Positions 1-5,794 of a stretch of 5,811 bases of DNA are shown piece after piece (position 1 is the first letter of the stretch; the number at the start of each line of letters is the position of its first letter). Location of the stretch: the NCBI GenBank assembly GCA_021852225.1, contig JAJZOA010000327.1, positions 1 to 5,811 of the forward strand, read 5' to 3'. The position numbers and the translations under genes are program-made. The notes below the pieces were generated by a model, which saw nothing but the letters and a program-made list of their open reading frames with translations, was not told the origin of the DNA and ran no database searches. The DNA is from Planctomycetota bacterium. Its GTDB lineage: Bacteria > Planctomycetota > Phycisphaerae > WQYP01.

Positions 1-55
1 GCAGGAGATGGGAGTTGGCCGTTGGGCGAAACGCGGGCGGTCCTTGCGCAATCCA

Positions 56-74
56 GGCGGGCGGGACGCCCGCC
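56..74. repeat. GC-rich perfect hairpin
   Basis: GGCGGGCG (56-63) and CGCCCGCC (67-74) form a perfect 8-bp stem around a GGA loop, followed by a run of C. It has no T run directly behind it, so it is not a classical terminator alone. Hairpins of the form GGCGGGAcGCCCGCC are familiar as dispersed REP-like elements in several GC-rich bacterial genomes. Whether it is repeated in this genome cannot be seen from a single copy. Confidence 0.45.
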
Positions 75-83
75 CCCCAGGGT

Positions 84-120
84 TTGCCGCAGATGCAACT
101 CGATGGCGGTGGCTTTTTTT
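84..120 (+). terminator. possible rho-independent terminator of an upstream gene
   Basis: CCGC (87-90) pairs with GCGG (106-109). Three G-U wobble pairs (84-86 with 110-112) extend the stem, and a run of seven T follows at 114-120. The loop is long (15 nt) and the stem is weak, so this is only a candidate. It would end a transcript entering from the left of the window. Bases 1-213 show no convincing coding sequence; the open frame starting at base 8 runs into gnd in the wrong frame and looks like nothing known. Confidence 0.3.
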
Positions 121-162
121 AAGACTCAAGCGACCGTGGGCTGGTTTTGCTTCTAAAGCTCC

Positions 163-184
163 ATTACCATACCGAACTGGTAAT
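163..184. promoter_or_regulatory. inverted repeat ahead of gnd
   Basis: ATTACCA (163-169) and TGGTAAT (178-184) are perfect 7-bp inverted arms separated by 8 nt. The repeat ends 10 nt before the Shine-Dalgarno of gnd, so it could be an operator or a 5'-leader hairpin. A second TACC (170-173) could pair with GGTA (179-182) instead, giving an alternative fold. No convincing -35/-10 pair was found nearby. Confidence 0.35.
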
Positions 185-193
185 AAAAGTCGC

Positions 194-201
194 TTAAGGA
201 G
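194..201 (+). promoter_or_regulatory. ribosome binding site of gnd
   Basis: TTAAGGAG lies 12 nt before the ATG at 214. The core AAGGAG is a near-perfect Shine-Dalgarno, although the spacing is on the long side. No other in-frame start lies closer to it, and the N-terminal Rossmann motif begins only about ten residues into the protein, so the start at 214 is well supported. Confidence 0.7.
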
Positions 202-213
202 CGTATATCTATC

Positions 214-1725
214 ATGGCAAACACGGAATCATTGGCGAATGTCGGTCTTATCGGTCTGGCGGTCATGGGCAAAAACCTGGCGTTGAACATTGCCGATCAT
301 GGTTTTGGCATCGCCGTATATAATCGCACGGGCACAGTCACGCAGGAATTCATAAAAGAGAATCCTTCCACACCCGGTAAACTGATCGGATGTGAAAATT
401 TAGGTCAGTTCATTGCGGCCATTAAAAAACCACGCGTCATCATTATTCTGGTGAAAGCTGGTCCGGCGGTGGAAGCCGTGGTAGACCAGCTTCTGGCGGC
501 CGGCCTGGAAAAAGATGACATTGTTGTGGATGCGGGCAATAGCAACTGGAATGACACCATTCGTCGTGAAAAGCAATATACGGATCGTCTGAAATTTTTC
601 GGGTCCGGCGTTTCCGGTGGCGAACTGGGCGCACGTTTCGGCCCATCACTTATGCCCGGCGGAGACCCGGGATCCTGGAAACATCTTCAGCCGATCTGGG
701 AAGCCATTGCGGCCAAAGTGGACCCCGCCACCGGCCGCCCGCTGCCCGGTGCGGCGGCGGGCAAACCGGTTGTCGGTGGCGTACCGTGCACCGCGTATAT
801 TGGCCCTAACGGTGCCGGCCATTATGTGAAAATGGTGCACAACGGCATTGAATATATTGATATGCAACTCATCAGCGAGGCCTATTTCCTGCTCCGGCAA
901 TTGCTGGGGCTGGAACCGGCGGCACTGGCCGATATTTTCCAGCAATGGAATCTGGGCAAGCTGGATTCGTATCTGATCGAAATTACCGCCGATATTCTTC
1001 GGCAGCGCGACCCGGCCAAACCGCGGAAATTTCTTGTGGACAGCATTCTTGACGCTGCGGGCCAGAAGGGCACCGGAAAATGGACTGCCGGCAACGCGCT
1101 GGATATGGGCATTCCCGCCAATTCCATTGCCGAGGCGGTATTCGCCCGCTGTATGAGCGCCATAAAAGATGAACGCACCGCCGCGGCAAAGAAGCTGAAA
1201 GGCCCGAAGATTTCCGGCGTAAAAGGCCCCAAGGCGATGATCGAAGCGATCCGTCAGGCACTGTATTGTTCGAAAATTTGCGCCTACGCCCAGGGCTTTC
1301 AGTTGATGCGCGAAGCACAGAAGGAATACCAGTGGAAGCTTGATTTCGGGTCGATCGCCGGCATGTGGCGCGGCGGCTGCATTATTCGCGCCCAATTCCT
1401 GCAAAAAATCACTGAGGCCTATCAGAAAGATCCCGCCCTGGTGAATCTGCTTATGGACCCGTATTTCCGCAAGGAAATTCTGGCCGGGCAGGATCAGTGG
1501 CGGCAGGTGGTTGCGCTGGCCGCTAAAAATGGTATTCCGGCACCGGCGTTTATGTCCGCATTGGCCTATTTTGATTCATACCGGTCCGCGATTTTGCCGG
1601 CTAATCTCATTCAGGCCCAGCGCGATTACTTTGGTGCGCATACCTATGAACGGGTAGACCAGCCTCGCGGCAAATTCTTCCATGTGGACTGGCCGCAGGA
1701 AGGACGTCCGCAACTTGATGCCTGA
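214..1725 (+). CDS. gnd: 6-phosphogluconate dehydrogenase, decarboxylating
   Basis: This cytosolic enzyme of the oxidative pentose phosphate pathway converts 6-phosphogluconate and NADP+ to ribulose 5-phosphate, CO2 and NADPH. The 503-residue product starts with a Rossmann dinucleotide motif (G11-x2-G14-x4-G19, then NLALN), followed by NRT at 37-39, as in NADP-preferring members. [11 protein letters not shown] (108-118) and [20 protein letters not shown] (131-150) line the substrate site. The catalytic stretch [13 protein letters not shown] (202-214) carries Lys206, Asn210 and Glu213. The family signature D-x2-G-x-KGTGKW spans 280-290, and R470 and H476 in [13 protein letters not shown] match the C-terminal tail that closes over the neighbouring subunit. 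The protein is longer than usual (about 470-485), mainly through an insertion of about 17 residues around 171-189, rich in Gly, Pro and Ala. It is intact. No zwf or pgl gene adjoins it here, and the downstream gene converges on it. Confidence 0.98.
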   Translation: MANTESLANVGLIGLAVMGKNLALNIADHGFGIAVYNRTGTVTQEFIKENPSTPGKLIGCENLGQFIAAIKKPRVIIILVKAGPAVEAVVDQLLAAGLEKDDIVVDAGNSNWNDTIRREKQYTDRLKFFGSGVSGGELGARFGPSLMPGGDPGSWKHLQPIWEAIAAKVDPATGRPLPGAAAGKPVVGGVPCTAYIGPNGAGHYVKMVHNGIEYIDMQLISEAYFLLRQLLGLEPAALADIFQQWNLGKLDSYLIEITADILRQRDPAKPRKFLVDSILDAAGQKGTGKWTAGNALDMGIPANSIAEAVFARCMSAIKDERTAAAKKLKGPKISGVKGPKAMIEAIRQALYCSKICAYAQGFQLMREAQKEYQWKLDFGSIAGMWRGGCIIRAQFLQKITEAYQKDPALVNLLMDPYFRKEILAGQDQWRQVVALAAKNGIPAPAFMSALAYFDSYRSAILPANLIQAQRDYFGAHTYERVDQPRGKFFHVDWPQEGRPQLDA

Positions 1726-1754
1726 CGGCCTGGGTCCGGCATTGCCGCGGGCCG
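1726..1754. terminator. possible hairpin between convergent genes
   Basis: The 39-bp gap between the stops of gnd and the TolC-family gene holds nested inverted repeats. CGGCC (1726-1730) can pair with GGCCG (1750-1754), and inside it CGGC (1737-1740) pairs with GCCG (1744-1747) around an ATT loop. No T run follows on either strand, so a shared bidirectional terminator is possible but weakly supported. Confidence 0.25.
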
Positions 1755-1764
1755 GTGATGACGG

Positions 1765-3603
1765 TTATTGACTGGCAGACGGGTCCGTCGCGTCGGCACC
1801 GGAATGTGCAGCAAATCGGGCAGCGGGAACAAGCCGAACGCGATCCACATCCAGCAAAGTGCCGTTGGCGGCCTGAAGCGCGGCGATTGCGGAATTGTAG
1901 TTGACGATCGCCTGAATACGGGCAATATTCGCCGCCGCGAGGTTCTGCTGCGCAGTCAGTTTGAGATTTAAGAAGGTTGGAGTGAGGCTTGCACCGAATC
2001 GCTGTTGAACATTAAGTGCGGCAACAACCCTGGCGGCGGCCTTGGCGGCAACGGTTTGAGCCTTCGCCTGCTGATAGCTGGAAAGCAGTGCGCGCAATTC
2101 AATTTTCACCTGCAAAATAATATTCTGTGCGTCCAGCAGCATTTGCGTTAAGGCTTGCCGCCGCAGCAAATGCTGTTCTTCCAGGCCAGCGCGTGCGGCG
2201 CGGTTACCAATTGGAAAAGAGACGTTGATTCCCGCGCTGTAATTAAAATAGCGAGCGGGACTGACGGTCTGATTAAACGCATCGCCAAATTCATTGGACA
2301 AGCCATTGGACTGTGTGGAAAGCGTCAGGTCCGCCTGCGGAAGAAGCGCGTTGGTCGCCACGCGCACATTGATATCCGCAGCGCGCAATTTCAAGCGGTC
2401 TTCCGCCATCACGCTGCGCTGCCGCAACGCGGTGGCAATCTGGTCGGCCACATTGAACATAAACGGCTCGATCACCGGCCTGTCGGCGGGCAGAATCAGA
2501 AGATTTCCACTCATATTCAGGGATGGACTATTGATCATATTTTTCAGTTGATCTGAGGCATTGCGCAAATTGGCCTGCGCGGCAATTACCGCGGCCTGGT
2601 TCTGTGCAACCGCCGCTCGCGCCTGGGCAACCTGCACCGATGAAGCGTCAAAAATACCCCGCTTTTTGACGTCCGCCAGTGTCACTTTTGACCAGCCCAG
2701 GAGTTGCCTCTGAACCGCGAGCGTTCGGTCGGCGGCGATTAACTGGTAGTAACCAGTCTGCACATTTTTCACCACCGCCATCACCTGGCTGCGAAAAAGG
2801 GCCAGGGCAATGCGCTGGTTGGTCTGGGCGATGTAAATTCCAGATCTTGCCACTTCCGCTCCGAACCCTTTAAGCAGCGGTTGGGAGAGCGTCAGATTCA
2901 CAAAAGCGGCGTTGGATGGATTAATGCTGGGCTGAAATCCAGGTGATGTGGCCTGGTTGAGAAAGTCATTTCCAGCGCTGATTTGCGCTGTGCCACCCCA
3001 ACCCAGCAGCTTTTGCACCCCGGCCTGATTGTCCCAACCCACCTGATTGGTCTGTCCGGGCGTACCGACCGGGCCATGGGCGTTGAAGCTCGTAGGCTGA
3101 TCTGTGCTGACCAACTGGCTGGAACCGAATACGGTGGCATCAAATGCCGCACGGGCCGCGATTAACTGTGTCCGCGAAATCGCCGGATTATACGCCACCA
3201 CCTTAATGGCCAGCGAGCGGTGCATGGCCATAGCCAGGACCTGCTGAAGCGACAGCCGCACAGTTGGTTCAGCACCATAAAGAGCCGCCGCCCGGCGTCC
3301 GTACGCGTGGCCCGCCGGCGCCACAATATGCGAACCGGCGGGGATCAGGGTGTCACCCTTCGGCTCAGTGGCGGGAACCCGGTCACTGGCATAGCCAAAT
3401 TCATGCACACCCTGATTCACCGGCATAGACCTGTGTTGCAGATTGGTCAACCGCCCGTCGGCTACAGCACGGGTTAAAACTGAGCGTGCATACATGTCCC
3501 AGCTTTGTTCGCGGCTGGATTCAGAAAATGGAGACTGGCATCCGGCAAGCACCAGCATCGTGGCGGCGACCAGAATTCCGAGCGGCGGACATTTTGTCGG
3601 CAC
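1765..3603 (-). CDS. TolC-family outer membrane efflux lipoprotein
   Basis: The 612-residue product, from a GTG start, is an outer-membrane channel of the TolC/OEP family, which forms trimeric exit ducts for tripartite efflux pumps or type I secretion. A hydrophobic signal (residues 8-20) ends in the lipobox LAGC with Cys22, so the mature protein is probably lipid-anchored. Residues 23-115 form an unusual spacer before the first OEP repeat. Repeat one runs from LSLQQVLAMA (117-126) through LTLSQPLLKGFGAE (237-250), with long Ala/Gln-rich helices to about 357. Repeat two runs from VADQIATALRQRS (385-397) through INVSFPIGNRAARAGLE (459-475), with helices to about 580. The internal duplication is the family hallmark. 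The frame stays open 39 codons further upstream, but GGAGG at 6 nt from the GTG and the signal-peptide position favour the GTG. No adaptor or inner-membrane pump gene lies in the window, so the partner and substrate are unknown. Confidence 0.93.
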   Translation of the reverse strand: MPTKCPPLGILVAATMLVLAGCQSPFSESSREQSWDMYARSVLTRAVADGRLTNLQHRSMPVNQGVHEFGYASDRVPATEPKGDTLIPAGSHIVAPAGHAYGRRAAALYGAEPTVRLSLQQVLAMAMHRSLAIKVVAYNPAISRTQLIAARAAFDATVFGSSQLVSTDQPTSFNAHGPVGTPGQTNQVGWDNQAGVQKLLGWGGTAQISAGNDFLNQATSPGFQPSINPSNAAFVNLTLSQPLLKGFGAEVARSGIYIAQTNQRIALALFRSQVMAVVKNVQTGYYQLIAADRTLAVQRQLLGWSKVTLADVKKRGIFDASSVQVAQARAAVAQNQAAVIAAQANLRNASDQLKNMINSPSLNMSGNLLILPADRPVIEPFMFNVADQIATALRQRSVMAEDRLKLRAADINVRVATNALLPQADLTLSTQSNGLSNEFGDAFNQTVSPARYFNYSAGINVSFPIGNRAARAGLEEQHLLRRQALTQMLLDAQNIILQVKIELRALLSSYQQAKAQTVAAKAAARVVAALNVQQRFGASLTPTFLNLKLTAQQNLAAANIARIQAIVNYNSAIAALQAANGTLLDVDRVRLVPAARFAAHSGADATDPSASQ

Positions 3604-3609
3604 GATGAA

Positions 3610-3614
3610 CCTCC
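3610..3614 (-). promoter_or_regulatory. ribosome binding site fixing a GTG start
   Basis: Read on the minus strand, GGAGG ends 6 nt before GTG (3603-3601), which begins V-P-T-K-C. This perfect Shine-Dalgarno at ideal spacing decides the start of the TolC-family gene. The longer in-frame ATG candidates at 3669 and 3720 would add sequence that is not signal-like ahead of the hydrophobic segment. Confidence 0.8.
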
Positions 3615-3649
3615 GGGGCGCGACACCCAGGCTGCCTAACACATCAACT

Positions 3650-3663
3650 AATATACATTTATA
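3650..3663 (-). promoter_or_regulatory. AT-rich patch, possible -10 of the TolC-family gene
   Basis: The minus strand reads TATAAATGTATATT here, 46-60 nt before the GTG start, in an otherwise GC-rich gap. TATAAA and TATATT are both credible -10 elements, but no good -35 sits at 16-18 nt. The 162-bp gap to the upstream membrane-protein gene (3604-3765) otherwise shows only a weak repeat, TGCAC (3716-3720) with GTGCA (3735-3739). The gap is long enough for independent transcription. Confidence 0.3.
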
Positions 3664-3765
3664 ACGCATAACCGTCCGCCGCCATGAAAACACCGCGATT
3701 GTACGGATGACCCAATGCACAAGTCAAAAGCGCAGTGCACAATAATCAAATCAGCCATCGAACCG

Positions 3766-4773
3766 CTACAGACAGGCGAAATCCCGCCATTCTCTGTCGG
3801 TGGCGCAGCGAACCTGTTCACCTTCCACCAGCGACCCGAATAACAGGAGACTAAACTGCCACATGACCCATATTTCCGGACCGAAGCCCAGGTAACCCGC
3901 AAGGCCCGGCAGCGGCATTGCAAAGTAATGGTATCGCGACCAGTATCCCAGAAACGGCAGATGATAGGTCCATTTCGCCAACGCCCAGTAATTCCAGAAT
4001 TCCCACAACAGGCCGCAACTTAAGCCACCCAGCATCAGGCAAAGTGTTCGGCCCCATCGTCCCGCCCGCCAGTCTGCGATAAGGCTTGGCCGGCCACACC
4101 AAGTGTTCACGGGATCCAGCATGAAAATAAGACTGACCCAGATCATCACATTCGCAACTGGATCATGCAGAACAAACGGAGCCGCAAAAAAGCAGATACC
4201 CACCAGAAGTGAAAGAATTTCAAGTGCCCGCGTAATCCGCACCCGGCCCGATTTTACTCGGCCCACGGCGCTGTGCCGCCAAATTTCCGCCGTCAACAGA
4301 AGCGCCGGCGCAATGGCCGCAAAGGCAAGAAAATAGCCGATACATCGGTCCAGCGCGCCGGCGGGCAAACCTTGATATTCCCACGCGTGAAGCCCGGTGG
4401 CGGCATTGCGCATGAACCGGAAATTCAGCCAGTCAAAATAGCACCACGCCGGTACAGACCACAGCCAAAGCGCCAACACCCGATAGCGAAATGTCCGAAT
4501 CCAGGCCGTGCCTGAAAGCAGGCCCAGCACGCCCATCAGCACCAGCAGATACCCGCACCAGATCCACGGCGTAAAATGCACCCCCACCAGAAAGCCGGCC
4601 GCGTGCGCCCAGCCCGTAGAAAACCAGCCCAGCCGATAGGCCGCCAGGACCGATTCCAATATAAAAATCCAGCCCGCTCCGACGCTAATCAGACGTATGT
4701 TCAGCGGACGCGAGCTCCGGAATAGGGCTATCGGTTCACTTTCGGTCGGTCTAATGGAATCGTCGCCTGCCAT
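3766..4773 (-). CDS. uncharacterised multi-pass membrane protein
   Basis: The product of 335 residues has about eight hydrophobic segments, roughly at 28-47, 68-89, 97-117, 144-164, 185-201, 206-222, 242-263 and 285-313, so it should be an integral inner-membrane protein. Its most distinctive stretch is LLWEFWNYWALAKWTYHLP (255-273), followed by MPLPGLAGYLGFGPEIWVM (286-304). This combination of clustered Trp/Tyr, an acidic residue in WEFWN and a Gly-Tyr-Leu-Gly-Phe turn recalls uncharacterised bacterial membrane proteins I have seen with similar motifs, but I cannot name a family or function. The frame is open 57 codons further upstream; the ATG at 4773 was chosen because the upstream part is Arg/Pro-rich and looks non-coding. 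No clear Shine-Dalgarno precedes this ATG, so the start is uncertain. The gene is on the same strand as the TolC-family gene but 162 bp away, and it diverges from the lipoprotein gene. Confidence 0.8.
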   Translation of the reverse strand: MAGDDSIRPTESEPIALFRSSRPLNIRLISVGAGWIFILESVLAAYRLGWFSTGWAHAAGFLVGVHFTPWIWCGYLLVLMGVLGLLSGTAWIRTFRYRVLALWLWSVPAWCYFDWLNFRFMRNAATGLHAWEYQGLPAGALDRCIGYFLAFAAIAPALLLTAEIWRHSAVGRVKSGRVRITRALEILSLLVGICFFAAPFVLHDPVANVMIWVSLIFMLDPVNTWCGRPSLIADWRAGRWGRTLCLMLGGLSCGLLWEFWNYWALAKWTYHLPFLGYWSRYHYFAMPLPGLAGYLGFGPEIWVMWQFSLLLFGSLVEGEQVRCATDREWRDFACL

Positions 4774-4789
4774 GGGACTTATTCTATCG

Positions 4790-4825
4790 CAGGACCTGGG
4801 TACGAACATCTGCGGTACAGTCCTG
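4790..4825. promoter_or_regulatory. nested inverted repeat upstream of membrane-protein gene
   Basis: CAGGAC (4790-4795) and GTCCTG (4820-4825) are perfect inverted arms. Inside them two GTAC palindromes (4800-4803 and 4815-4818) can also pair. The element lies 17 nt upstream of the putative ATG at 4773, where a leader hairpin or operator would be expected. If the real start is further upstream, it would be coding instead. Confidence 0.3.
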
Positions 4826-4907
4826 CTGAATAACGACTGAATGGACACGGGTCGGACATATTGTCGTACCGATCCGCTGGTCGGCGGGGCGCGATTCTCG
4901 CGTCCTC

Positions 4908-4930
4908 CTGCGCGACCGGTTGTAACCGCA
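4908..4930 (+). repeat. 23-bp inverted repeat, copy 1
   Basis: This 23-mer is exactly the reverse complement of bases 5789-5811. Its centre, CGGTTGTAACCG, is itself a near-palindrome (CGGTT-GT-AACCG), as expected for a dimeric regulator site or a REP-like unit. It lies 85 bp before the lipoprotein gene and contains the TTGTAA that forms the -35 part of the candidate promoter. Confidence 0.85.
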
Positions 4931-4948
4931 CAGGGAAATGACAATAAT
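4920..4948 (+). promoter_or_regulatory. candidate promoter of the lipoprotein gene
   Basis: TTGTAA (4920-4925, 4 of 6 matches to TTGACA) and AATAAT (4943-4948, 5 of 6 matches to TATAAT) are separated by exactly 17 nt. Transcription would begin near 4955, giving a leader of about 60 nt. The -35 element lies inside the 23-bp repeat copy, so a protein bound there would be placed to control this promoter. Confidence 0.5.
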
Positions 4949-5015
4949 GGTGTATGGGGCGCAATGGGGGCGATTAGGATTGCCTCTGGCGACCAATTTA
5001 TAAAGGGGTTTCAGG

Positions 5016-5717
5016 ATGAAGCCGAAATCGATACTTGTTGCCGCTTTCATATTGCCCGTCATGCTGGGGCTTAACGGATGCATACACACGCATAGCGACG
5101 TGGTTATTTCGCAACCAAAACCGCTGCAGGTGGATGTCAATCTGAATGGCAAATTAACGCTGGTTATTCAAGACGCCCGCAATGATATGCAATATATCGC
5201 GGGGCCGCCACCCGGCGGGCCGTCTACCGCCCCCGCCGGAGGTGCCATAGTTCCCGCCACAATGCCGGCCGCCGCGCCACACGCCGCACCGGCCGCTGGC
5301 CCGGCCACCACGCAGCCAAGTTCGCTGCGCTTGCGAAATCCGGCCGACAGCACGGTTATTTTTGCCGATGATATTCCCCCCGCCCAGATGACCACCAAAC
5401 AGCAGGTGCTGGCCGAGCTTCGCGAAGATTACCCTCGATTGCGCGCGCTGCTTATGAAGCACCTTATTGGCGAAGCCCACACCGGATATGTGGAAGCCCG
5501 CGGAACGCTGACCGCCAAACAAAAGAAATTAATCCACGAAGACAATGGCTACCGGCGGCGGCTGTATCAGATTGTCGGCAAATCGACCGGGCAATCTGTT
5601 CCGACGGTTGGCCTGATTTACTTTCAGGTGCGCCTGCGTTATTTGCCCGATGGCGTATGGGTTCAGCAGTTGAATAATTCCACCGGCCAATGGGTATGGG
5701 TCAAGTGGGTCCGATAG
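5016..5717 (+). CDS. lipoprotein with fused YnbE-like and YdbL-like (DUF1318) parts
   Basis: The 233-residue product has a signal peptide ending in LNGC, with Cys22 lipidated; Ile at +2 suggests outer-membrane sorting. Residues 23-60, with a Pro-Lys-Pro-Leu-Gln-Val-Asp-Val-Asn-Leu core at 34-43, resemble the small lipoprotein YnbE (short Cys-anchored segment, then a beta strand following a P-K-x-[IL] motif). Residues 62-125 are a Pro/Ala/Gly/Thr-rich flexible linker. Residues 130-231 align by eye with YdbL/DUF1318: IGEAHTGYVEAR (151-162), a Lys-Leu-Ile helix with N177-x2-RRRLYQ (177-185), SVPTVG (194-199), and PDGVWVQ (211-217) ending in GQWVWVKW (224-231). In E. coli, YnbE partners YdbH in an intermembrane lipid-transport bridge and YdbL assists it in the periplasm. 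AAGGGG lies 7 nt before the ATG. The gene is complete, stands alone here, and is bracketed by the 23-bp repeats. The YdbL assignment is firmer than the YnbE one; both rest on remembered sequences. Confidence 0.82.
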   Translation: MKPKSILVAAFILPVMLGLNGCIHTHSDVVISQPKPLQVDVNLNGKLTLVIQDARNDMQYIAGPPPGGPSTAPAGGAIVPATMPAAAPHAAPAAGPATTQPSSLRLRNPADSTVIFADDIPPAQMTTKQQVLAELREDYPRLRALLMKHLIGEAHTGYVEARGTLTAKQKKLIHEDNGYRRRLYQIVGKSTGQSVPTVGLIYFQVRLRYLPDGVWVQQLNNSTGQWVWVKWVR

Positions 5718-5780
5718 TCGATCTGACGAGCCCCCAGACAGGCCTCAATCATACTTCTCTCCAACGCTTAATAATGGCAG

Positions 5781-5794
5781 ACCGCGTATGCGGT
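5781..5794. terminator. small hairpin downstream of the lipoprotein gene
   Basis: ACCGC (5781-5785) and GCGGT (5790-5794) form a 5-bp stem with a GTAT loop, about 65 nt after the stop codon, overlapping the second 23-bp repeat copy. No T run follows, so termination is doubtful. The rest of 5718-5780 shows nothing on the + strand that I recognise. Confidence 0.2.

Noticed and set aside
8..286. Open frame of 92 codons overlapping the start of gnd
   Set aside because: It is Arg/Gly/Pro-rich, has no good ribosome site, resembles no family, and runs 73 bp into gnd in another frame.
646..1404. Open frame of 252 codons antisense to gnd
   Set aside because: It lies entirely within the strongly supported gnd gene on the opposite strand. 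Long antisense frames are expected from the codon bias of GC-rich genes, and the translation has no recognisable domain.
2155..2556. Open frame of 133 codons antisense to the TolC-family gene
   Set aside because: It is a shadow of a clear coding region, with no family-like composition or ribosome site.
3648..3923. Cys-rich open frame of 91 codons on the minus strand, overlapping the end of the membrane-protein gene
   Set aside because: It is largely out of frame inside the membrane-protein gene, and the Cys richness comes from frame-shifted Trp/Leu codons. No ribosome site was seen.
1765..4773. TolC-family gene and membrane-protein gene as one efflux operon
   Set aside because: The 162-bp gap has its own AT-rich promoter-like patch, and the membrane protein does not resemble RND, ABC or MFS pumps or adaptor proteins.
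4784..5152. Open frame of 122 codons on the minus strand across the divergent intergenic region
   Set aside because: It overlaps the well-supported start of the lipoprotein gene and the promoter, and its translation has no recognisable features.
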